Below, in pieces: positions 1-5,916 of a stretch of 7,441 nt of DNA. Origin of the DNA: Saprospiraceae bacterium. Lineage in GTDB: Bacteria; Bacteroidota; Bacteroidia; Chitinophagales; Saprospiraceae. How positions within the stretch are numbered: the stretch's first letter is position 1; each line of letters opens with the position of its first letter. Location of the stretch: positions 1-7,441 of the forward strand of contig JABWAJ010000275.1 of the NCBI GenBank assembly GCA_013361075.1, given 5' to 3'. The notes under the pieces are model-generated. The model made no database searches and had not been told where the DNA came from. It saw nothing but the letters and a program-made list of their open reading frames with translations. The position numbers and the translations under genes are program-made.

Positions 1-282
1 AAAGTAGAAAAACCGGCAACAGCAACGGCGGCCGCAACGGGCGAAAAGAAACGCCCTGGCCGTCCGAAAGTAGAAAAACCGGCAACAGCAACGGCAGCCG
101 CAACGGGTGAAAAGAAACGCCCTGGCCGCCCGAAAGTAGAAAAACCGGAAACAGCAACGGCAGCCGCAACGGGTGAAAAGAAACGCCCTGGCCGTCCGAA
201 ATTAGAAAAACCGGCAACAGCAACGGCAGCCGCAACGGGCGAAAAGAAACGCCCTGGCCGCCCGAAATTAGAAAAACCGGAA
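1..282 (+). repeat. 66-bp in-frame tandem repeat, four full units plus 18 bp
   Basis: Units lie at 1-66, 67-132, 133-198 and 199-264, and a fifth begins at 265 and diverges after about 18 bases. By eye only five of 66 columns vary among the four full units (columns 4, 17, 30, 42 and 63). Three of these are synonymous wobble changes; columns 4 and 17 give V/L and A/E changes. Unit length is a multiple of three, so copy-number change keeps the frame. The array runs into the left edge, so its full size is unknown. Confidence 0.95.
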
Positions 283-462
283 AAATCTAAAAAACATGGT
301 GATAAATCAGGAAATCAGGAAAATTCGGCTAAAGAGAAATCTCAACGCCCTGAAATTTTTCCGATTTATTACCACTTAGAAAAGAAAGTATCCAAAATGG
401 AGAAAAAATTGAAAAAAGCGCTGAAAAAGCTGGATCGCCTGAAAAAGAGCTTCCAGGGATAA
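1..462 (+). CDS. AT-hook tandem-repeat DNA-binding protein with C-terminal coiled coil (5' partial)
   Basis: The reading frame is open from the left edge to a TAA at 460-462, so 153 residues are visible and the true start lies outside the window. Residues 1-88 are four 22-residue units that each end in KKRPGRP, followed by the first six residues of a fifth unit (89-94). The GRP core flanked by basic residues resembles the AT-hook, which inserts in the minor groove of A/T-rich DNA; here the order is RPGRP rather than the classical PRGRP. An alanine/threonine-rich spacer separates the hooks. Residues 95-125 form a polar linker. Residues 126-151 place L, V, M, L, A, L, L, F at alternating 4/3 spacing, which is an amphipathic helix likely to oligomerise. 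There is no signal peptide or membrane segment in the visible part. An architectural, nucleoid-associated or histone-H1-like role is inferred. The N-terminal domain is unseen and could change this view. Confidence 0.8.
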   Translation, partial: KVEKPATATAAATGEKKRPGRPKVEKPATATAAATGEKKRPGRPKVEKPETATAAATGEKKRPGRPKLEKPATATAAATGEKKRPGRPKLEKPEKSKKHGDKSGNQENSAKEKSQRPEIFPIYYHLEKKVSKMEKKLKKALKKLDRLKKSFQG

Positions 463-486
463 TTGGCATTTTTTTAATCATTTATC

Positions 487-529
487 AAACACGCGATGTT
501 GTCTGCAGGATGTCATCGCGTGTTTTTTT
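487..529 (+). terminator. Intrinsic terminator of the AT-hook repeat gene
   Basis: A perfect 12-bp stem pairs 487-498 (AAACACGCGATG) with 514-525 (CATCGCGTGTTT) across a 15-base loop, and the right arm runs into seven T residues at 523-529. It starts 25 bases after the upstream stop codon. The T run is on the plus-strand 3' side only, so it should act on plus-strand transcripts. It lies just upstream of the next plus-strand gene and probably insulates the two. Confidence 0.9.
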
Positions 530-539
530 CATGAGGGAT

Positions 540-544
540 AAGGA
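540..544 (+). promoter_or_regulatory. Shine-Dalgarno-like site of the reductase gene
   Basis: AAGGA lies 8 bases before the ATG at 553. It supports that start, and it stands out because the other starts visible in the window have only A/T-rich leaders. Confidence 0.6.
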
Positions 545-552
545 AACAATTC

Positions 553-1794
553 ATGCTCAACACTCAGGTTTGTATTGTAGGCGCAGGGCCAGGCGGGGCT
601 GCTACGGCTTTGAAACTCAGTTATCTTGGTATTCCGTGTATACTGATTGATAAGTCCTCATTCCCCCGGGATAAAGTTTGTGGCGACGCCATCAGTGGCA
701 AGGTAACGACTTTGTTAAATCGTCTGGATCCGGAAATCATGCAGCGATTTCGGGCATTGCCCTCCCAATTTGGGGTGTGGGGGATTCGCTTTATTGCTCC
801 TGGTCGACGTGAATTGCGACTGCCATTTGCTGCTGACTATTCACAAACAGATGCGCCGCCACCGGGTTATGTTGCCCGTCGTTTAGATTTCGACGATTTT
901 CTCATTCAGGAAGTGAAGCGCCGCAACAATATTCAATTTTTCGACAGTACCGAAATTGATGGTTTTGAACGGGAAGCTGAACACTGGACGGTAAGGGATA
1001 AAAGTGGTGAATTTGTTGTGCGAACCCCGCTACTCATTGTTGCCAACGGAGCACATTCAGCATTCAGCCGAAAAATTGCCGGCCACGAAAAAGATCCAAA
1101 ACATCATGCGGGGGCGGTAAGGGCCTATTTTAGGAATGTACGGCACACTGACGAAGATAATTTTATTGAATTGCATTTTCTGAAGCAACTGGTGCCTGGT
1201 TATTTTTGGATATTTCCGCTCCCCGGAGGTTATGCCAATGTAGGCCTGGGGATGCGAAGCGATATTGTGAGCAAGAAACGAATCAACCTGCGCAAAAAAT
1301 TATTGGAAGTTATTGAAAGCCATCCTCCATTTCGGGAGCGGTTTGAAGGGGCTGAACTGGTTGGGGAAATTGTAGGCTATGGCCTGCCTCTGGGGTCAAA
1401 AAAGCGCCTGTTGTCAGGAGATGGCTACATGTTGGTGGGAGATGCCGGTCACCTGATTGACCCGTTGACCGGAGAAGGCATTGGCAATGCCTTTTACAGT
1501 GGGTTCATTGCAGCCGAACAGGCCTGGCAATGTTTGGAGCAAAATAATTTTTCTGCGGCCTTTCTGGGAGCCTACGATGTGCGCGTTCAGCGGGTCCTTG
1601 GTGCCGAAATGCAGTTGAGTTACCGGTTGCAGCGACTGATGGCTTATCCTGTGCTTGTTGATGTGGTTACCGCCATTATTGGGGGCAACAAGCGCGCTCT
1701 GGACATGCTTACGCAAATGTACCACGACCTGGAAGTGCGCCGAAGTCTTGCTAAACCCTGGTTTTGGCTGAAAATGTTTTTCAGCAGGAAATAA
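553..1794 (+). CDS. FAD-dependent oxidoreductase, geranylgeranyl reductase family
   Basis: The 413-residue product is a full-length flavoprotein of the geranylgeranyl reductase family. Residues 10-15 (GAGPGG) form the N-terminal dinucleotide-binding turn after a beta strand. KVCGD at 41-45 is the family's conserved Cys-Gly-Asp region near the flavin. YVARRLDFDDFL at 106-117 matches the conserved arginine/aspartate helix. GYFWIFPLPGG at 216-226 followed by NVGLGM is the substrate-domain signature. GDAGHLIDPLTGEGIGNA at 296-313 is the second FAD-binding motif. There is no signal peptide; the C-terminus is basic and aromatic (WFWLKMFFSRK) and might touch the membrane. Characterised relatives hydrogenate polyprenyl double bonds in chlorophyll, archaeal lipids or menaquinone. 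The substrate here cannot be read from context, since the gene sits alone between a terminator and convergent alaS. Menaquinone or another polyprenyl compound is a guess. ATG at 553 is preceded by AAGGA. Confidence 0.88.
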   Translation: MLNTQVCIVGAGPGGAATALKLSYLGIPCILIDKSSFPRDKVCGDAISGKVTTLLNRLDPEIMQRFRALPSQFGVWGIRFIAPGRRELRLPFAADYSQTDAPPPGYVARRLDFDDFLIQEVKRRNNIQFFDSTEIDGFEREAEHWTVRDKSGEFVVRTPLLIVANGAHSAFSRKIAGHEKDPKHHAGAVRAYFRNVRHTDEDNFIELHFLKQLVPGYFWIFPLPGGYANVGLGMRSDIVSKKRINLRKKLLEVIESHPPFRERFEGAELVGEIVGYGLPLGSKKRLLSGDGYMLVGDAGHLIDPLTGEGIGNAFYSGFIAAEQAWQCLEQNNFSAAFLGAYDVRVQRVLGAEMQLSYRLQRLMAYPVLVDVVTAIIGGNKRALDMLTQMYHDLEVRRSLAKPWFWLKMFFSRK

Positions 1795-1835
1795 TTTTTA
1801 ATGATTAAGTGATCAACCGGGCTCTTTAAAAATTA
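1792..1835. repeat. Inverted repeat spanning both stop codons of a convergent gene pair
   Basis: TAATTTTTAA at 1792-1801 is the exact reverse complement of TTAAAAATTA at 1826-1835, with a 24-base loop containing CCGG and TGATCA. The plus-strand reductase stop (1792-1794) and the alaS stop (1835-1833) are the outermost three bases of the two arms, so both genes end TAATTTTTAA. It could be a weak bidirectional terminator, but the stem is entirely A/T and has no trailing T run, so that role is only a possibility. The repeat itself is certain. Confidence 0.5.
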
Positions 1836-4460
1836 CGCCACCAGCCCCTGCACTTTTCCGAGTGCTTCCTCAAGCCCTGCGCTGTTTTTGCCGCCTGCTG
1901 TTGCAAAAAAGGATTGCCCGCCACCGCCACCGTCAATGGCTTTTGCCATTTCCCGAACCATATTGCCGGCATGAAACCCGCGCGATTCAACCAACCCTTT
2001 GCTGACGATGACCGTAAGCAGGGGTTTGTCCTGCACAATGGCACCAAGCACGATAACCGATTCACCAAGGTCTTTTTCCAATTGATAGGCGATTGTTTTG
2101 ATGGCATTGGCATCGCCAAGGGGCACCTGTGCCACCAGCAGTTGGTAACCATTCCGGGCTTCTGCTTTTTTTACCAATTGGTCTTTCAAAGCGCCGGCTT
2201 GCTCCGACATGAGCTTTTCCAACTCTTTGCGCAATTGGCGGTTTTCTTCCATCAGACTGGTAACATGCTGCCCTATATTTTTCGGGGTTTTTAATGCAAA
2301 GCGAATTGCTTCAAGTTCTGCAAGTTCTTTTTTTATAAAGTTGGTTGCATTTTCAGCAGTGAGGGCTTCAATGCGTCGGATTCCGGCTGCAACGGCACCT
2401 TCGGATACGATTTTAAACAAGCCTATTTGGCCGGTTGCTGCGACGTGGGTACCTCCGCAAAGTTCTACCGAGTAGTCTTTTCCAAAAGTAATTACCCGTA
2501 CAGAGTCGCCATATTTTTCGCCAAAAAGCATCATGGCGCCGGTAGCTTTCGCCGCTTCGATGGGCATGTTGCGCACTTCCTCCAGGGCGATGTTTTCGCG
2601 AATTTTTTCATTTACCATGGTTTCGATCCGCTCAATTTCTTCCGGGGTCAATTTTTGAAAATGATTAAAGTCGAAACGCAGACGTTCCGCGTTCACATCC
2701 TGACCTTTTTGCAAAGCATGGGCGCCCAGCACACGGTGCAAGGCTGCATGCATAAGGTGAACGGCGCTGTGGTTTCCTGAAGTCGCCAAGCGTTTTTCTG
2801 CATTTACTTCAGCAAGCACTGGTACCTGGAAGTTTTTTGGGAGATTTTTTACAAGATGAATGACCAGATCGGTTTCTTTGAGCGTATCTATTACTTCAAT
2901 TATTTCATCGCCAACATGCAGCCATCCCGTATCGCCCGCTTGCCCGCCGCTTTGCGCGTAAAAGGGGGTTTGCGACAACACAACCTGAAAAGCTTCCTGT
3001 CCTTTGGCGACTACAGTTCTGTATTTCAATATTTTAGCGCCTTCTACAACCAGTTGGTCGTATCCAACAAAAGAACTGTCGCTTTCATCAGTCACTATGT
3101 TCCAGTCGCCCACTGCTTTTTGCGCATCTGCACGCGAACGGCTTTTTTGGATGTCGAGCGCTTTGGCAAAAGCAGCCTCGTCTACCCGCCAGCCGCGTTC
3201 TGCAGCCATCAGGCGGGTAAGGTCAATCGGAAAACCAAAGGTATCGTATAGCTCAAACGCATCCTGTCCCTGAATGATGCCGTCTTTAACTTCCAGCACA
3301 TCAAAGCGGCGCAACCCGTTTTCGAGTGTATGAAGGAACGCTGTTTCTTCTGCTTCAATGATCTTCGCGATGAGGTTTTGCTGGGACTTGAGTTCAGGAA
3401 AGGCATCCCCTAAAACCTCCACCAACACGGGAAGGAGGGAATGCATAAACGGAGATCGGAGCTCTAAAAAAGAATAATAATACCGCACTGCACGGCGCAA
3501 AATCCGCCGAATGACATAGCCTGCGCCACCACTGTCGGGCAACTGACCATCTGCAATGGCAAAAGCAACTGCCCGAATGTGGTCGGCAATTACCCGCATG
3601 GCGATGTCGCTCATTGCATCTGATGTATAGCTGGAGGTATAGGTTTTGCCACTTGCTTTTTCAATAAACTGGATCAGCGGGGTAAAAACATCGGTGTCGT
3701 AGGTCGCTGTTTTGCCCTGCAATACCATACACAGGCGCTCAAAGCCCATTCCGGTATCTACGTGTTTGTCAGGCAATTGATCTAAAGTACCGTCTGCTTT
3801 TCGGTTAAACTGGATAAAAACGTTGTTCCAGATTTCAATGACGCGTGGATGATCCTGATTTACCAGTTGCTCGCCGGGTGTTTGGGCGCGCTCGGCATCG
3901 CTGCGCAAATCTACATGGATTTCGGAGCAAGGACCACAAGGGCCACTTTCGCCCATTTCCCAAAAATTATCTTTTTTATTGCCGTCAAGGATATGATTGT
4001 CGGGCAGATACTGTCGCCAAAAATTGCGGGCTTCTTCGTCTGAAGGCAGATCTTCTTTGGCATCGCCGCCAAAAACCGTTGCGTAGAGGCGATCTTTGGG
4101 CAGCTTATAGACTTCGGTCAGCAATTCCCAGGACCAGTTGATGGCTTCTTTCTTAAAATAATCGCCAAACGACCAGTTGCCGAGCATTTCAAACATGGTG
4201 TGATGGGTACCGTCGCGGCCCACGTCTTCCAGGTCGTTGTGCTTACCGGAAACGCGCATACACTTTTGTGTATCAGCGATTCGGGGCGCGGATGGGGTTT
4301 GGTTTCCGAGAAAATAATCCTTGAATTGTACCATCCCTGAATTGGTAAATAGCAGCGTAGGGTCATTTTTGCTGACGATGGGCGCGGAAGGCACAATTTT
4401 GTGTTGTTTGGAAGCGAAAAAGTCCAGAAAAGTCTGACGGATTTCTTTAGACGTCATCAT
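1833..4460 (-). CDS. alaS: Alanyl-tRNA synthetase
   Basis: This class II synthetase charges tRNA-Ala in the cytoplasm. Starting at the ATG at 4460-4458 gives 875 residues, close to the usual bacterial length. The catalytic core holds motif 2 (RDGTHHTMFEMLGNWSFGDYF, residues 82-102) and motif 3 (GGAGYVIRRILRRAVRY, about 311-327). The editing domain has the metal-binding HSAVH at 564-568 and CGGTH at 668-672, plus the conserved SGGQAGDTG at about 504-512. A helical coiled segment at roughly 720-770 leads to the C-terminal DHHA1-type domain, with the glycine-rich GGGGGQSFFATAGG near 844-857. All expected parts are intact. The frame stays open to a GTG at 4508, but the 16 extra residues (basic/hydrophobic) do not belong to the family, which normally begins at MTSKEIRQ-like sequence. 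A second ATG at 4457-4455 is equally possible. The gene is set apart from its upstream neighbour by 158 bases, so it probably has its own promoter. Confidence 0.97.
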   Translation of the reverse strand: MMTSKEIRQTFLDFFASKQHKIVPSAPIVSKNDPTLLFTNSGMVQFKDYFLGNQTPSAPRIADTQKCMRVSGKHNDLEDVGRDGTHHTMFEMLGNWSFGDYFKKEAINWSWELLTEVYKLPKDRLYATVFGGDAKEDLPSDEEARNFWRQYLPDNHILDGNKKDNFWEMGESGPCGPCSEIHVDLRSDAERAQTPGEQLVNQDHPRVIEIWNNVFIQFNRKADGTLDQLPDKHVDTGMGFERLCMVLQGKTATYDTDVFTPLIQFIEKASGKTYTSSYTSDAMSDIAMRVIADHIRAVAFAIADGQLPDSGGAGYVIRRILRRAVRYYYSFLELRSPFMHSLLPVLVEVLGDAFPELKSQQNLIAKIIEAEETAFLHTLENGLRRFDVLEVKDGIIQGQDAFELYDTFGFPIDLTRLMAAERGWRVDEAAFAKALDIQKSRSRADAQKAVGDWNIVTDESDSSFVGYDQLVVEGAKILKYRTVVAKGQEAFQVVLSQTPFYAQSGGQAGDTGWLHVGDEIIEVIDTLKETDLVIHLVKNLPKNFQVPVLAEVNAEKRLATSGNHSAVHLMHAALHRVLGAHALQKGQDVNAERLRFDFNHFQKLTPEEIERIETMVNEKIRENIALEEVRNMPIEAAKATGAMMLFGEKYGDSVRVITFGKDYSVELCGGTHVAATGQIGLFKIVSEGAVAAGIRRIEALTAENATNFIKKELAELEAIRFALKTPKNIGQHVTSLMEENRQLRKELEKLMSEQAGALKDQLVKKAEARNGYQLLVAQVPLGDANAIKTIAYQLEKDLGESVIVLGAIVQDKPLLTVIVSKGLVESRGFHAGNMVREMAKAIDGGGGGQSFFATAGGKNSAGLEEALGKVQGLVA

Positions 4461-4510
4461 TATTTTAACAATTTTGGCAAAAAACGGATTTTTTACCACA
4501 AAGTTCACGA

Positions 4511-4560
4511 TTGATGTATTACAGAAACAGGCTGCGAAGATAAATTAATCTTGATGTATT
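4511..4560. repeat. Directly repeated 10-mer in the alaS upstream region
   Basis: TTGATGTATT occurs at 4511-4520 and again at 4551-4560, exactly 40 bases apart, and its first seven bases recur at 4578-4584 (TTGATGT). All copies lie in the 158-base gap upstream of alaS (4461-4618), the only sizeable intergenic stretch in this half of the window. No clear promoter or intrinsic terminator was recognised in the gap. The repeats could be sites for a regulator of alaS, but chance is possible in A/T-rich DNA. Confidence 0.4.
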
Positions 4561-4618
4561 GGTTGGCGAATTCTCAATTGATGTGGCTTCAGTATCCATA
4601 AACAGCCTTATAGATTAT

Positions 4619-5503
4619 TCAATATTTGAACTGCCTCAAATATTGATAGCTGATGTCTGCGCTTTCCAGCGGCTGGTGTTTGCGGCAAACATCCTGCTCT
4701 ACATAAAAGTGCTTCATGCCTGCCGTCTTACGCTCTTTAAAAAGAACTTTCCAGTCAATAACTCCCTGGCCTACTTCTGCAAAAAACTGTTCCGGGGTAT
4801 TGTCCATGTCCTTTACATGCCACAAAGGGAAGCGTCCCGGGTGCTTTTTAAAATACGCAATTGCATCTTTTTTTGCTTTTCGGATCCAGTACAGGTCCAG
4901 CTCCATTTTCATCAGGTCGGGGTCTGTTTCCTGCAGCAGCAGGTCGTACGGGAGTTGGCCGTCTATTTCCATGAACTCAAAATCGTGGTTATGGTAGCCC
5001 ATCTGAATACCATAACGTTTGCATACTTCGCCTCCTTTGTTGAGTAACTCGGCCACTTTTTTATAATCGTCAAGGGTTTTGCGCTCAAATTCGTGGAGAT
5101 AAGCACAGATGAAATACTGTTGGTTCAGTTCAGCAGCATCAGCTACTGCGCTTTCCCAGTCGTTGATGAGGGTACCCTTGCGCTTTGGATTGTCGGCACC
5201 GGTTTGTGTGTGTCCGCTTCGGGCAGTAAGTCCGTTTAATTTCAGTTGATTTTTGAATTCGGCCGGTGTCATTCCATAAAATTTACCTTCCGAATAACCG
5301 GCTATTTCTACATCCTGATAGCCGATCTCAGCCAGCCGCGCCAGCGTTCGTACCGGATCTTTTTTCATGTCGTCGCGAACCGTATACAACTGAATGCCAA
5401 TTCGCCCAACTTTTTTTTGTGCTTCAGAAAGCCACTGTGGAATGCTGAAAGCTGCCCCGGCCATTGCAACGGAGGAATTACGAACAAAATTTCGCCTGTT
5501 CAT
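4619..5503 (-). CDS. Exported sugar-phosphate isomerase/epimerase-like TIM-barrel protein
   Basis: The 294-residue product begins MNRRNFVRNSSVAMAGAAFS, a twin-arginine-type signal (RR at 3-4, then a small-residue hydrophobic stretch), so Tat export to the periplasm is likely. The remainder is the xylose-isomerase-like TIM barrel: IGIQLYTVRDD (35-45) is the first strand and loop, and GYQDVEIAGY (61-70) the next. HNHDFEF (171-177), E201 in MELDLYW, H229 in WHVKDMD and E269 in VEQD are the expected metal and substrate ligands. The set looks complete, so an active metal-dependent isomerase, epimerase or related sugar enzyme is plausible. The substrate is unknown, and no sugar transporter or hydrolase gene lies next to it. 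Such signal-bearing copies are common in Bacteroidota. It starts 47 bases after the TMEM220-like gene on the same strand and may share its transcript. No Shine-Dalgarno sequence is seen, but the signal peptide fixes the start at 5503. Confidence 0.85.
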   Translation of the reverse strand: MNRRNFVRNSSVAMAGAAFSIPQWLSEAQKKVGRIGIQLYTVRDDMKKDPVRTLARLAEIGYQDVEIAGYSEGKFYGMTPAEFKNQLKLNGLTARSGHTQTGADNPKRKGTLINDWESAVADAAELNQQYFICAYLHEFERKTLDDYKKVAELLNKGGEVCKRYGIQMGYHNHDFEFMEIDGQLPYDLLLQETDPDLMKMELDLYWIRKAKKDAIAYFKKHPGRFPLWHVKDMDNTPEQFFAEVGQGVIDWKVLFKERKTAGMKHFYVEQDVCRKHQPLESADISYQYLRQFKY

Positions 5504-5545
5504 GCGTGATCAAATTTTTGCAGGTGTTTTGAATGAGAGGACTGA

Positions 5546-5563
5546 GGGGTTTACACAAACCCC
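5546..5563 (-). other. Stem-loop over the stop codon of the TMEM220-like gene
   Basis: GGGGTTT at 5546-5552 pairs perfectly with AAACCCC at 5557-5563 around a four-base ACAC loop. The stop codon of the TMEM220-like gene (5553-5551) lies across the loop and one arm. On the minus strand no U tract follows (a C/U-mixed stretch instead), so it is not a canonical terminator. It could attenuate read-through or protect the 3' end of the upstream cluster's mRNA before the TIM-barrel gene. Confidence 0.5.
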
Positions 5564-5916
5564 GTTTTCCGGCCCTGAAAATACTGAAATATAAGCACAA
5601 TCAGGCATATCAATAAGCCTGAAAATTCCCGCATCAATTCAATGTGGGGAGCCTCAGCTTTCATAGAGCCCGCAATGGTGGGCATTCCCATGCTCACCCA
5701 GTCAAAAAATGCGGGAGCAAGCAAGGTGCCCCAAATCAGAGAAACGCCGATGCCTGCCCATAAAACGAAGCGATTCCGGCGCCCAAATGCGGCAAAAGCG
5801 CAAACACCGGCGATGTATCCATACATCAGCATCCAACCCACAGGATCGGGATCGTTGTATTGAACCCCCGCAAAAAGCAAAAACACCAGGGCTAAAAAAA
5901 GATGGAGTGTTTTCAT
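5551..5916 (-). CDS. TMEM220-like integral membrane protein
   Basis: The 121-residue protein has four predicted membrane segments, at about 3-19, 27-44, 50-71 and 99-113. QYNDPDP at 19-25, directly after the first segment and followed by W28 and Y32, and the REFSG at 96-100 before the last segment, match the conserved features of the TMEM220 family known from bacteria and animals (animal members carry a QLNDPD-like motif and a RELSG-like motif). The family has no established biochemical role. The ATG overlaps the stop of the upstream TraB/GumN-family gene by four bases (ATGA, 5916-5913) and no ribosome binding site is visible, so translation is probably coupled. It is the last gene of the compact cluster before a 47-base gap. 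Confidence 0.8.
   Translation of the reverse strand: MKTLHLFLALVFLLFAGVQYNDPDPVGWMLMYGYIAGVCAFAAFGRRNRFVLWAGIGVSLIWGTLLAPAFFDWVSMGMPTIAGSMKAEAPHIELMREFSGLLICLIVLIFQYFQGRKTGFV

Noticed and set aside
1..282. A CRISPR array, because of the regular repeat spacing
   Set aside because: The units are directly adjacent with no unique spacers, keep a reading frame and encode a protein repeat.
531..552. An ATG at 531 as an alternative start for the reductase
   Set aside because: It is out of frame with the gene; the ATG at 553 has an AAGGA site and gives the family N-terminus.
1414..1725. A minus-strand open frame of about 100 codons inside the reductase gene
   Set aside because: It overlaps the conserved FAD motif region in antisense and has no recognisable domain or separate promoter.
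1826..4396. Several long open frames on either strand inside alaS
   Set aside because: They lie wholly within a well-conserved synthetase gene, show no recognisable domains and look like composition shadows of its codons.
4499..4506. A minus-strand GAACTTTG resembling the Bacteroidota -7 box (TAnnTTTG) upstream of alaS
   Set aside because: It misses the first conserved base, and no matching -33 TTG element lies at the right distance, so it is too weak to call a promoter.
4559..5047. A 160-codon plus-strand open frame over the end of the TIM-barrel gene
   Set aside because: It is antisense to a protein with intact family motifs and has no recognisable features of its own.
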